Positions 23,153 to 35,698 of a DNA stretch of 64,000 nt are shown here, piece after piece. The position numbers and the translations under genes are program-made. The notes under the pieces were generated by a model. That model searched no databases. It saw only the letters and a list, made by a program, of their open reading frames with translations, and was not told the DNA's origin. The first letter of the stretch is position 1; every line of letters begins with the position of its first letter. The stretch lies in the NCBI GenBank assembly GCA_946699065.1, contig CAMPDV010002056.1, forward strand, positions 20,027-84,026, in the 5' to 3' direction. Source of the stretch: Loxodes magnus. Taxonomy: Eukaryota; Ciliophora; Karyorelictea; Loxodida; Loxodidae.

Positions 23153-25480
23153 GTGAGACTATGGGACGTCAAGACAGGTACCTGTAAGACCATGAGTGGT
23201 CACACAGATTCTGTATATGCTGTGGCTATATCCAGTGATTCAGAGTTCATCGTATCGGGAAGTGATGATAATACGGTGAGACTATGGGACGTCAAGACAG
23301 GTACCTGTAAGACCATGAGTGGTCACACAGATTCTGTATTATCTGTAGCTATATCCAGTGATTCAGAGTTCATCGTATCGGGAAGTAGAGATAAGACGGT
23401 GAGACTATGGGACGTCAAGACAGGTACCTGTAAGACCATGAGTGGTCACACAGATTCTGTATATGCTGTGGCTATATCCAGTGATTCAGAGTTCATCGTA
23501 TCGGGAAGTTGAGATAAGACGGTGAGACTATGGGACGTCAAGACAGGTACCTGTAAGACCATGAGTGGTCACACAGATTCTGTATTATCTGTAGCTATAT
23601 CCAGTGATTCAGAGTTCATCGTATCGGGAAGTAGAGATAAGACGGTGAGACTATGGGACGTCAAGACAGGTACCTGTAAGACCATGAGTGGTCACACTAG
23701 TTATGTATATGCTGTGGCTATATCCAGTGATTCAGAGTTCATCGTATCGGGAAGTTGAGATAAGACGGTGAGACTATGGGACGTCAAGACAGGTACCTGT
23801 AAGACCATGAGTGGTCACACAGATTCTTTATATGCTGTGGCTATATCCAGTGATTCAGAGTTCATCGTATCGGGAAGTTGAGATAAGACGGTGAGACTAT
23901 GGGACGTCAAGACAGGTACCTGTAAGACCATGAGTGGTCACACAGATTCTGTATATGCTGTGGCTATATCCAGTGATTCAGAGTTCATCGTATCGGGAAG
24001 TTGAGATAATACGGTGAGACTATGGGACGTCAAGACAGTTACCTGTAAGACCATGAGTGGTCACACAGATTCTGTATTATCTGTAGCTATATCCAGTGAT
24101 TCAGAGTTCATCGTATCGGGAAGTAGAGATAAGACGGTGAGACTATGGGACGTCAAGACAGGTACCTGTAAGACCATGAGTGGTCACACTAGTTATGTAT
24201 ATGCTGTGGCTATATCCAGTGATTCAGAGTTCATCGTATCGGGAAGTGATGATAATACGGTGAGACTATGGGACGTCAAGACAGGTACCTGTAAGACCAT
24301 GAGTGGTCACACTAGTTATGTATATGCTGTGGCTATATCCAGTGATTCAGAGTTCATCGTATCGGGAAGTTGAGATAAGACGGTGAGACTATGGGACGTC
24401 AAGACAGGTACCTGTAAGACCATGAGTGGTCACACTAGTTATGTATATGCTGTGGCTATATCCAGTGATTCAGAGTTCATCGTATCGGGAAGTGATGATA
24501 AGACGGTGAGACTATGGGACGTCAAGACAGGTACCTGTAAGACCATGAGTGGTCACACAGATTCTTTATATGCTGTGGCTATATCCAGTGATTCAGAGTT
24601 CATCGTATCGGGAAGTAGAGATAAGACGGTGAGACTATGGGACGTCAAGACAGGTACCTGTAAGACCATGAGTGGTCACACAGATTCTGTATATGCTGTG
24701 GCTATATCCAGTGATTCAGAGTTCATCGTATCGGGAAGTTGAGATAAGACGGTGAGACTATGGGACGTCAAGACAGGTACCTGTAAGACCATGAGTGGTC
24801 ACACAGATTCTGTATATGCTGTGGCTATATCCAGTGATTCAGAGTTCATCGTATCGGGAAGTTGAGATAAGACGGTGAGACTATGGGACGTCAAGACAGG
24901 TACCTGTAAGACCATGAGTGGTCACACTAGTTATGTATATGCTGTGGCTATATCCAGTGATTCAGAGTTCATCGTATCGGGAAGTGATGATAAGACGGTG
25001 AGACTATGGGACGTCAAGACAGGTACCTGTAAGACCATGAGTGGTCACACTAGTTATGTATATGCTGTGGCTATATCCAGTGATTCAGAGTTCATCGTAT
25101 CGGGAAGTTGAGATAATACGGTGAGACTATGGGACGTCAAGACAGTTACCTGTAAGACCATGAGTGGTCACACAGATTCTGTATTATCTGTAGCTATATC
25201 CAGTGATTCAGAGTTCATCGTATCGGGAAGTAGAGATAAGACGGTGAGACTATGGGACGTCAAGACAGGTACCTGTAAGACCATGAGTGGTCACACAGAT
25301 TCTGTATTATCTGTAGCTATATCCAGTGATTCAGAGTTCATCGTATCGGGAAGTAGAGATAAGACGGTGAGACTATGGGACGTCAAGACAGGTACCTGTA
25401 AGACCATGAGTGGTCACACTAGTTATGTATATGCTGTGGCTATATCCAGTGATTCAGAGTTCATCGTATCGGGAAGTTGA
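23153..25480 (+). pseudogene. short WD40 segments, 2-3 units
   Basis: Open pieces are 23153-23512, 23522-23758, 24014-24373, 24383-24742, 24875-25111 and 25121-25480, with isolated single units around 23768-24013 and 24752-24874. All stops are TGA. Two units have Gly-to-Val (T-V-T-C; GTT at 24038 and 25145), which also destroys the GGTACC present in other units. These are 1,107 bp apart, an imperfect 9-unit repeat continuing to 24383/25490. Confidence 0.5.
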
Positions 25481-25489
25481 GATAAGACG

Positions 25490-26710
25490 GTGAGACTATG
25501 GGACGTCAAGACAGGTACCTGTAAGACCATGAGTGGTCACACTAGTTATGTATATGCTGTGGCTATATCCAGTGATTCAGAGTTCATCGTATCGGGAAGT
25601 GATGATAAGACGGTGAGACTATGGGACGTCAAGACAGGTACCTGTAAGACCATGAGTGGTCACACAGATTCTTTATATGCTGTGGCTATATCCAGTGATT
25701 CAGAGTTCATCGTATCGGGAAGTAGAGATAAGACGGTGAGACTATGGGACGTCAAGACAGGTACCTGTAAGACCATGAGTGGTCACACAGATTCTGTATT
25801 ATCTGTAGCTATATCCAGTGATTCAGAGTTCATCGTATCGGGAAGTAGAGATAAGACGGTGAGACTATGGGACGTCAAGACAGGTACCTGTAAGACCATG
25901 AGTGGTCACACTAGTTATGTATATGCTGTGGCTATATCCAGTGATTCAGAGTTCATCGTATCGGGAAGTAGAGATAAGACGGTGAGACTATGGGACGTCA
26001 AGACAGGTACCTGTAAGACCATGAGTGGTCACACTAGTTATGTATATGCTGTGGCTATATCCAGTGATTCAGAGTTCATCGTATCGGGAAGTAGAGATAA
26101 GACGGTGAGACTATGGGACGTCAAGACAGGTACCTGTAAGACCATGAGTGGTCACACTAGTTATGTATATGCTGTGGCTATATCCAGTGATTCAGAGTTC
26201 ATCGTATCGGGAAGTGATGATAATACGGTGAGACTATGGGACGTCAAGACAGGTACCTGTAAGACCATGAGTGGTCACACAGATTCTGTATATGCTGTGG
26301 CTATATCCAGTGATTCAGAGTTCATCGTATCGGGAAGTAGAGATAAGACGGTGAGACTATGGGACGTCAAGACAGGTACCTGTAAGACCATGAGTGGTCA
26401 CACTAGTTATGTATATGCTGTGGCTATATCCAGTGATTCAGAGTTCATCGTATCGGGAAGTGATGATAATACGGTGAGACTATGGGACGTCAAGACAGGT
26501 ACCTGTAAGACCATGAGTGGTCACACTAGTTATGTATATGCTGTGGCTATATCCAGTGATTCAGAGTTCATCGTATCGGGAAGTAGAGATAAGACGGTGA
26601 GACTATGGGACGTCAAGACAGGTACCTGTAAGACCATGAGTGGTCACACAGATTCTGTATTATCTGTAGCTATATCCAGTGATTCAGAGTTCATCGTATC
26701 GGGAAGTTGA
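25490..26710 (+). pseudogene. in-frame WD40 segment, 10 units
   Basis: Ten units lie between TGA codons. Patch 1 alternates SYVYAV with DSLYAV, DSVLSV and DSVYAV; patch 2 is RDK, DDK or DDN. The last eight units are repeated 2,583 bp downstream at the end of 27458-29293. Confidence 0.5.
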
Positions 26711-26719
26711 GATAAGACG

Positions 26720-27448
26720 GTGAGACTATGGGACGTCAAGACAGGTACCTGTAAGACCATGAGTGGTCACACAGATTCTTTATCATCTGTAGCTATATCC
26801 AGTGATTCAGAGTTCATCGTATCGGGAAGTAGAGATAAGACGGTGAGACTATGGGACGTCAAGACAGGTACCTGTAAGACCATGAGTGGTCACACAGATT
26901 CTGTATTATCTGTAGCTATATCCAGTGATTCAGAGTTCATCGTATCGGGAAGTAGAGATAAGACGGTGAGACTATGGGACGTCAAGACAGGTACCTGTAA
27001 GACCATGAGTGGTCACACTAGTTCTTTATCATCTGTAGCTATATCCAGTGATTCAGAGTTCATCGTATCGGGAAGTGATGATGAGACGGTGAGACTATGG
27101 GACGTCAAGACAGGTACCTGTAAGACCATGAGTGGTCACACAGATTCTTTATATGCTGTGGCTATATCCAGTGATTCAGAGTTCATCGTATCGGGAAGTA
27201 GAGATAAGACGGTGAGACTATGGGACGTCAAGACAGGTACCTGTAAGACCATGAGTGGTCACACAGATTCTGTATATGCTGTGGCTATATCCAGTGATTC
27301 AGAGTTCATCGTATCGGGAAGTAGAGATAAGACGGTGAGACTATGGGACGTCAAGACAGGTACCTGTAAGACCATGAGTGGTCACACAGATTCTGTATAT
27401 GCTGTGGCTATATCCAGTGATTCAGAGTTCATCGTATCGGGAAGTTGA
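26720..27448 (+). pseudogene. in-frame WD40 segment, 6 units
   Basis: Six units form the opener of the 20/21-unit repeat. The SSLSSV unit here has GTA after TCT and DDE at patch 2, a combination also found at 29.6, 32.1, 36.8 and 42.3 kb. The segment ends in TGA. Confidence 0.5.
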
Positions 27449-27457
27449 GATAAGACG

Positions 27458-29293
27458 GTGAGACTATGGGACGTCAAGACAGGTACCTGTAAGACCATGA
27501 GTGGTCACACTAGTTATGTATATGCTGTGGCTATATCCAGTGATTCAGAGTTCATCGTATCGGGAAGTAGAGATAAGACGGTGAGACTATGGGACGTCAA
27601 GACAGGTACCTGTAAGACCATGAGTGGTCACACAGATTCTGTATATGCTGTGGCTATATCCAGTGATTCAGAGTTCATCGTATCGGGAAGTAGAGATAAG
27701 ACGGTGAGACTATGGGACGTCAAGACAGGTACCTGTAAGACCATGAGTGGTCACACTAGTTATGTATATGCTGTGGCTATATCCAGTGATTCAGAGTTCA
27801 TCGTATCGGGAAGTAGAGATAAGACGGTGAGACTATGGGACGTCAAGACAGTTACCTGTAAGACCATGAGTGGTCACACTAGTTCTTTATCATCTGTGGC
27901 TATATCCAGTGATTCAGAGTTCATCGTATCGGGAAGTTTAGATAAGACGGTGAGACTATGGGACGTCAAGACAGGTACCTGTAAGACCATGAGTGGTCAC
28001 ACTAGTTATGTATATGCTGTGGCTATATCCAGTGATTCAGAGTTCATCGTATCGGGAAGTTTAGATAAGACTGTGAGACTATGGGACGTCAAGACAGGTA
28101 CCTGTAAGACCATGAGTGGTCACACTAGTTATGTATATGCTGTGGCTATATCCAGTGATTCAGAGTTCATCGTATCGGGAAGTTATGATTCTACGGTGAG
28201 ACTATGGGACGTCAAGACAGGTACCTGTAAGACCATGAGTGGTCACACTAGTTATGTATATGCTGTGGCTATATCCAGTGATTCAGAGTTCATCGTATCG
28301 GGAAGTAGAGATAAGACGGTGAGACTATGGGACGTCAAGACAGGTACCTGTAAGACCATGAGTGGTCACACAGATTCTGTATTATCTGTAGCTATATCCA
28401 GTGATTCAGAGTTCATCGTATCGGGAAGTAGAGATAAGACGGTGAGACTATGGGACGTCAAGACAGGTACCTGTAAGACCATGAGTGGTCACACTAGTTA
28501 TGTATATGCTGTGGCTATATCCAGTGATTCAGAGTTCATCGTATCGGGAAGTAGAGATAAGACGGTGAGACTATGGGACGTCAAGACAGGTACCTGTAAG
28601 ACCATGAGTGGTCACACTAGTTATGTATATGCTGTGGCTATATCCAGTGATTCAGAGTTCATCGTATCGGGAAGTAGAGATAAGACGGTGAGACTATGGG
28701 ACGTCAAGACAGGTACCTGTAAGACCATGAGTGGTCACACTAGTTATGTATATGCTGTGGCTATATCCAGTGATTCAGAGTTCATCGTATCGGGAAGTGA
28801 TGATAATACGGTGAGACTATGGGACGTCAAGACAGGTACCTGTAAGACCATGAGTGGTCACACAGATTCTGTATATGCTGTGGCTATATCCAGTGATTCA
28901 GAGTTCATCGTATCGGGAAGTAGAGATAAGACGGTGAGACTATGGGACGTCAAGACAGGTACCTGTAAGACCATGAGTGGTCACACTAGTTATGTATATG
29001 CTGTGGCTATATCCAGTGATTCAGAGTTCATCGTATCGGGAAGTGATGATAATACGGTGAGACTATGGGACGTCAAGACAGGTACCTGTAAGACCATGAG
29101 TGGTCACACTAGTTATGTATATGCTGTGGCTATATCCAGTGATTCAGAGTTCATCGTATCGGGAAGTAGAGATAAGACGGTGAGACTATGGGACGTCAAG
29201 ACAGGTACCTGTAAGACCATGAGTGGTCACACAGATTCTGTATTATCTGTAGCTATATCCAGTGATTCAGAGTTCATCGTATCGGGAAGTTGA
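27458..29293 (+). pseudogene. in-frame WD40 segment, 15 units
   Basis: At 611 codons, this is the longest open stretch after 7.5 kb. Units four to six carry LDK, LDK and YDS at patch 2 (TTA at 27938 and 28061, YDS near 28184), modules otherwise typical of the left 7 kb. The next copy of this repeat has DDN, RDK, DDN there instead. One Gly-to-Val change lies at 27851. The length would allow two 7-blade propellers, but no start or distinct N-terminal domain is present. Confidence 0.5.
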
Positions 29294-29302
29294 GATAAGA
29301 CG

Positions 29303-30031
29303 GTGAGACTATGGGACGTCAAGACAGGTACCTGTAAGACCATGAGTGGTCACACAGATTCTTTATCATCTGTAGCTATATCCAGTGATTCAGAGTTCAT
29401 CGTATCGGGAAGTAGAGATAAGACGGTGAGACTATGGGACGTCAAGACAGGTACCTGTAAGACCATGAGTGGTCACACAGATTCTGTATTATCTGTAGCT
29501 ATATCCAGTGATTCAGAGTTCATCGTATCGGGAAGTAGAGATAAGACGGTGAGACTATGGGACGTCAAGACAGGTACCTGTAAGACCATGAGTGGTCACA
29601 CTAGTTCTTTATCATCTGTAGCTATATCCAGTGATTCAGAGTTCATCGTATCGGGAAGTGATGATGAGACGGTGAGACTATGGGACGTCAAGACAGGTAC
29701 CTGTAAGACCATGAGTGGTCACACAGATTCTTTATATGCTGTGGCTATATCCAGTGATTCAGAGTTCATCGTATCGGGAAGTAGAGATAAGACGGTGAGA
29801 CTATGGGACGTCAAGACAGGTACCTGTAAGACCATGAGTGGTCACACAGATTCTGTATATGCTGTGGCTATATCCAGTGATTCAGAGTTCATCGTATCGG
29901 GAAGTAGAGATAAGACGGTGAGACTATGGGACGTCAAGACAGGTACCTGTAAGACCATGAGTGGTCACACAGATTCTGTATATGCTGTGGCTATATCCAG
30001 TGATTCAGAGTTCATCGTATCGGGAAGTTGA
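29303..30031 (+). pseudogene. in-frame WD40 segment, 6 units (copy of 26720-27448)
   Basis: The same six modules occur in the same order, offset 2,583 bp. It ends in TGA and is the opener of the 20-unit copy. Confidence 0.5.
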
Positions 30032-30040
30032 GATAAGACG

Positions 30041-31753
30041 GTGAGACTATGGGACGTCAAGACAGGTACCTGTAAGACCATGAGTGGTCACACTAGTTAT
30101 GTATATGCTGTGGCTATATCCAGTGATTCAGAGTTCATCGTATCGGGAAGTAGAGATAAGACGGTGAGACTATGGGACGTCAAGACAGGTACCTGTAAGA
30201 CCATGAGTGGTCACACAGATTCTGTATATGCTGTGGCTATATCCAGTGATTCAGAGTTCATCGTATCGGGAAGTAGAGATAAGACGGTGAGACTATGGGA
30301 CGTCAAGACAGGTACCTGTAAGACCATGAGTGGTCACACTAGTTATGTATATGCTGTGGCTATATCCAGTGATTCAGAGTTCATCGTATCGGGAAGTAGA
30401 GATAAGACGGTGAGACTATGGGACGTCAAGACAGTTACCTGTAAGACCATGAGTGGTCACACTAGTTCTTTATCATCTGTGGCTATATCCAGTGATTCAG
30501 AGTTCATCGTATCGGGAAGTGATGATAATACGGTGAGACTATGGGACGTCAAGACAGGTACCTGTAAGACCATGAGTGGTCACACAGATTCTTTATATGC
30601 TGTGGCTATATCCAGTGATTCAGAGTTCATCGTATCGGGAAGTAGAGATAAGACGGTGAGACTATGGGACGTCAAGACAGGTACCTGTAAGACCATGAGT
30701 GGTCACACTAGTTATGTATATGCTGTGGCTATATCCAGTGATTCAGAGTTCATCGTATCGGGAAGTGATGATAATACGGTGAGACTATGGGACGTCAAGA
30801 CAGGTACCTGTAAGACCATGAGTGGTCACACTAGTTATGTATATGCTGTGGCTATATCCAGTGATTCAGAGTTCATCGTATCGGGAAGTAGAGATAAGAC
30901 GGTGAGACTATGGGACGTCAAGACAGGTACCTGTAAGACCATGAGTGGTCACACAGATTCTGTATTATCTGTAGCTATATCCAGTGATTCAGAGTTCATC
31001 GTATCGGGAAGTAGAGATAAGACGGTGAGACTATGGGACGTCAAGACAGGTACCTGTAAGACCATGAGTGGTCACACTAGTTCTTTATCATCTGTGGCTA
31101 TATCCAGTGATTCAGAGTTCATCGTATCGGGAAGTAGAGATAAGACGGTGAGACTATGGGACGTCAAGACAGGTACCTGTAAGACCATGAGTGGTCACAC
31201 TAGTTATGTATATGCTGTGGCTATATCCAGTGATTCAGAGTTCATCGTATCGGGAAGTGATGATAATACGGTGAGACTATGGGACGTCAAGACAGGTACC
31301 TGTAAGACCATGAGTGGTCACACAGATTCTGTATATGCTGTGGCTATATCCAGTGATTCAGAGTTCATCGTATCGGGAAGTAGAGATAAGACGGTGAGAC
31401 TATGGGACGTCAAGACAGGTACCTGTAAGACCATGAGTGGTCACACTAGTTATGTATATGCTGTGGCTATATCCAGTGATTCAGAGTTCATCGTATCGGG
31501 AAGTGATGATAATACGGTGAGACTATGGGACGTCAAGACAGGTACCTGTAAGACCATGAGTGGTCACACTAGTTATGTATATGCTGTGGCTATATCCAGT
31601 GATTCAGAGTTCATCGTATCGGGAAGTAGAGATAAGACGGTGAGACTATGGGACGTCAAGACAGGTACCTGTAAGACCATGAGTGGTCACACAGATTCTG
31701 TATTATCTGTAGCTATATCCAGTGATTCAGAGTTCATCGTATCGGGAAGTTGA
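30041..31753 (+). pseudogene. in-frame WD40 segment, 14 units
   Basis: At 570 codons it lies between TGA codons. The fourth unit has Gly-to-Val at 30434. It matches 27458-29293 at both ends, with a different and one-unit-shorter middle. Confidence 0.5.
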
Positions 31754-31762
31754 GATAAGACG

Positions 31763-32491
31763 GTGAGACTATGGGACGTCAAGACAGGTACCTGTAAGAC
31801 CATGAGTGGTCACACTAGTTATGTATATGCTGTAGCTATATCCAGTGATTCAGAGTTCATCGTATCGGGAAGTAGAGATAAGACGGTGAGACTATGGGAC
31901 GTCAAGACAGGTACCTGTAAGACCATGAGTGGTCACACAGATTCTGTATTATCTGTAGCTATATCCAGTGATTCAGAGTTCATCGTATCGGGAAGTAGAG
32001 ATAAGACGGTGAGACTATGGGACGTCAAGACAGGTACCTGTAAGACCATGAGTGGTCACACTAGTTCTTTATCATCTGTAGCTATATCCAGTGATTCAGA
32101 GTTCATCGTATCGGGAAGTGATGATGAGACGGTGAGACTATGGGACGTCAAGACAGGTACCTGTAAGACCATGAGTGGTCACACAGATTCTTTATATGCT
32201 GTGGCTATATCCAGTGATTCAGAGTTCATCGTATCGGGAAGTAGAGATAAGACGGTGAGACTATGGGACGTCAAGACAGGTACCTGTAAGACCATGAGTG
32301 GTCACACAGATTCTGTATATGCTGTGGCTATATCCAGTGATTCAGAGTTCATCGTATCGGGAAGTAGAGATAAGACGGTGAGACTATGGGACGTCAAGAC
32401 AGGTACCTGTAAGACCATGAGTGGTCACACAGATTCTGTATATGCTGTGGCTATATCCAGTGATTCAGAGTTCATCGTATCGGGAAGTTGA
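31763..32491 (+). pseudogene. in-frame WD40 segment, 6 units, mosaic first unit
   Basis: Third copy of the six-unit opener, 2,460 bp after the second. Its first unit has SYVYAV instead of DSLSSV yet keeps the GTA Val codon (31832-31834) of the DSLSSV type. This unit is therefore a within-unit mosaic. The remaining five modules match the other openers. Confidence 0.5.
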
Positions 32492-32500
32492 GATAAGACG

Positions 32501-33475
32501 GTGAGACTATGGGACGTCAAGACAGGTACCTGTAAGACCATGAGTGGTCACACTAGTTATGTATATGCTGTGGCTATATCCAGTGATTCAGAGTTCATCG
32601 TATCGGGAAGTGATGATAATACGGTGAGACTATGGGACGTCAAGACAGTTACCTGTAAGACCATGAGTGGTCACACAGATTCTGTATTATCTGTAGCTAT
32701 ATCCAGTGATTCAGAGTTCATCGTATCGGGAAGTAGAGATAAGACGGTGAGACTATGGGACGTCAAGACAGGTACCTGTAAGACCATGAGTGGTCACACA
32801 GATTCTGTATTATCTGTAGCTATATCCAGTGATTCAGAGTTCATCGTATCGGGAAGTAGAGATAAGACGGTGAGACTATGGGACGTCAAGACAGGTACCT
32901 GTAAGACCATGAGTGGTCACACAGATTCTTTATCATCTGTAGCTATATCCAGTGATTCAGAGTTCATCGTATCGGGAAGTGATGATGAGACGGTGAGACT
33001 ATGGGACGTCAAGACAGGTACCTGTAAGACCATGAGTGGTCACACAGATTCTGTATATGCTGTGGCTATATCCAGTGATTCAGAGTTCATCGTATCGGGA
33101 AGTAGAGATAAGACGGTGAGACTATGGGACGTCAAGACAGGTACCTGTAAGACCATGAGTGGTCACACAGATTCTGTATATGCTGTGGCTATATCCAGTG
33201 ATTCAGAGTTCATCGTATCGGGAAGTGATGATAATACGGTGAGACTATGGGACGTCAAGACAGGTACCTGTAAGACCATGAGTGGTCACACAGATTCTGT
33301 ATTATCTGTAGCTATATCCAGTGATTCAGAGTTCATCGTATCGGGAAGTAGAGATAAGACGGTGAGACTATGGGACGTCAAGACAGGTACCTGTAAGACC
33401 ATGAGTGGTCACACTAGTTATGTATATGCTGTGGCTATATCCAGTGATTCAGAGTTCATCGTATCGGGAAGTTGA
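32501..33475 (+). pseudogene. in-frame WD40 segment, 8 units
   Basis: Eight units lie between TGA codons, with Gly-to-Val (GTT) at 32648 in the second unit. Patch 1 is SYVYAV, DSVLSV twice, DSLSSV, DSVYAV twice, DSVLSV, SYVYAV. Confidence 0.5.
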
Positions 33476-33484
33476 GATAAGACG

Positions 33485-34099
33485 GTGAGACTATGGGACG
33501 TCAAGACAGGTACCTGTAAGACCATGAGTGGTCACACTAGTTATGTATATGCTGTGGCTATATCCAGTGATTCAGAGTTCATCGTATCGGGAAGTGATGA
33601 TAAGACGGTGAGACTATGGGACGTCAAGACAGGTACCTGTAAGACCATGAGTGGTCACACAGATTCTTTATATGCTGTGGCTATATCCAGTGATTCAGAG
33701 TTCATCGTATCGGGAAGTAGAGATAAGACGGTGAGACTATGGGACGTCAAGACAGGTACCTGTAAGACCATGAGTGGTCACACAGATTCTGTATATGCTG
33801 TGGCTATATCCAGTGATTCAGAGTTCATCGTATCGGGAAGTAGAGATAAGACGGTGAGACTATGGGACGTCAAGACAGGTACCTGTAAGACCATGAGTGG
33901 TCACACAGATTCTGTATATGCTGTGGCTATATCCAGTGATTCAGAGTTCATCGTATCGGGAAGTTGAGATAAGACGGTGAGACTATGGGACGTCAAGACA
34001 GGTACCTGTAAGACCATGAGTGGTCACACTAGTTATGTATATGCTGTGGCTATATCCAGTGATTCAGAGTTCATCGTATCGGGAAGTTGAGATAAGACG
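33485..34099 (+). pseudogene. WD40 segments of 4 and 1 units
   Basis: 33485-33967 holds SYVYAV/DDK, DSLYAV/RDK, DSVYAV/RDK and DSVYAV/TGA, followed by a single SYVYAV unit that also ends in TGA. Confidence 0.5.
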
Positions 34100-35689
34100 G
34101 TGAGACTATGGGACGTCAAGACAGGTACCTGTAAGACCATGAGTGGTCACACTAGTTATGTATATGCTGTGGCTATATCCAGTGATTCAGAGTTCATCGT
34201 ATCGGGAAGTAGAGATAAGACGGTGAGACTATGGGACGTCAAGACAGGTACCTGTAAGACCATGAGTGGTCACACTAGTTCTTTATCATCTGTGGCTATA
34301 TCCAGTGATTCAGAGTTCATCGTATCGGGAAGTGATGATAATACGATGAGACTATGGGACGTCAAGACAGGTACCTGTAAGACCATGAGTGGTCACACAG
34401 ATTCTTTATATGCTGTGGCTATATCCAGTGATTCAGAGTTCATCGTATCGGGAAGTAGAGATAAGACGATGAGACTATGGGACGTCAAGACAGGTACCTG
34501 TAAGACCATGAGTGGTCACACTAGTTATGTATATGCTGTGGCTATATCCAGTGATTCAGAGTTCATCGTATCGGGAAGTGATGATAATACGGTGAGACTA
34601 TGGGACGTCAAGACAGGTACCTGTAAGACCATGAGTGGTCACACAGATTCTGTATATGCTGTGGCTATATCCAGTGATTCAGAGTTCATCGTATCGGGAA
34701 GTAGAGATAAGACGGTGAGACTATGGGACGTCAAGACAGGTACCTGTAAGACCATGAGTGGTCACACTAGTTATGTATATGCTGTGGCTATATCCAGTGA
34801 TTCAGAGTTCATCGTATCGGGAAGTGATGATAATACGGTGAGACTATGGGACGTCAAGACAGGTACCTGTAAGACCATGAGTGGTCACACTAGTTATGTA
34901 TATGCTGTGGCTATATCCAGTGATTCAGAGTTCATCGTATCGGGAAGTAGAGATAAGACGGTGAGACTATGGGACGTCAAGACAGGTACCTGTAAGACCA
35001 TGAGTAGTCACACAGATTCTGTATTATCTGTAGCTATATCCAGTGATTCAGAGTTCATCGTATCGGGAAGTAGAGATAAGACGGTGAGACTATGGGACGT
35101 CAAGACAGGTACCTGTAAGACCATGAGTGGTCACACTAGTTATGTATATGCTGTGGCTATATCCAGTGATTCAGAGTTCATCGTATCGGGAAGTGATGAT
35201 AATACGGTGAGACTATGGGACGTCAAGACAGGTACCTGTAAGACCATGAGTGGTCACACAGATTCTTTATATGCTGTGGCTATATCCAGTGATTCAGAGT
35301 TCATCGTATCGGGAAGTAGAGATAAGACGGTGAGACTATGGGACGTCAAGACAGGTACCTGTAAGACCATGAGTGGTCACACTAGTTATGTATATGCTGT
35401 GGCTATATCCAGTGATTCAGAGTTCATCGTATCGGGAAGTGATGATAATACGGTGAGACTATGGGACGTCAAGACAGGTACCTGTAAGACCATGAGTGGT
35501 CACACAGATTCTGTATATGCTGTGGCTATATCCAGTGATTCAGAGTTCATCGTATCGGGAAGTAGAGATAAGACGGTGAGACTATGGGACGTCAAGACAG
35601 GTACCTGTAAGACCATGAGTGGTCACACAGATTCTGTATATGCTGTGGCTATATCCAGTGATTCAGAGTTCATCGTATCGGGAAGTTGA
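34100..35689 (+). pseudogene. in-frame WD40 segment, 13 units
   Basis: At 529 codons it lies between TGA codons. Two adjacent units have ATG for GTG (Val to Met) at 34346 and 34469, 123 bp apart. One unit has Gly-to-Ser in the conserved GH dipeptide at 35006-35008. Otherwise it has SYVYAV, DSVYAV, DSLYAV and SSLSSV patches with RDK and DDN. Confidence 0.5.
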
Positions 35690-35698
35690 GATAAGACG

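Larger units (their letters stand above)
26720..29302 (+). repeat. 21-unit higher-order repeat, copy 1 (2,583 bp)
   Basis: A six-unit opener (DSLSSV, DSVLSV, SSLSSV/DDE, DSLYAV, DSVYAV, DSVYAV/TGA) is followed by fifteen units. The next copy starts at 29303 and has 20 units; a third opener starts at 31763. The Gly-to-Val codons at 27851 and 30434 are shared. Confidence 0.85.
29303..31762 (+). repeat. 20-unit higher-order repeat, copy 2 (2,460 bp)
   Basis: Same opener and same closing series as 26720-29302, but one unit shorter in the middle. The left-type island LDK, LDK, YDS of copy 1 is replaced by DDN, RDK and DDN units with SSLSSV and DSLYAV patches. Confidence 0.85.

Noticed and set aside
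34346..34348. ATG at the VRLWD position as the start of a real gene
   Set aside because: The frame is open for two units before it and every unit already has an internal ATG (T-M-S); the neighbouring unit has the same change.
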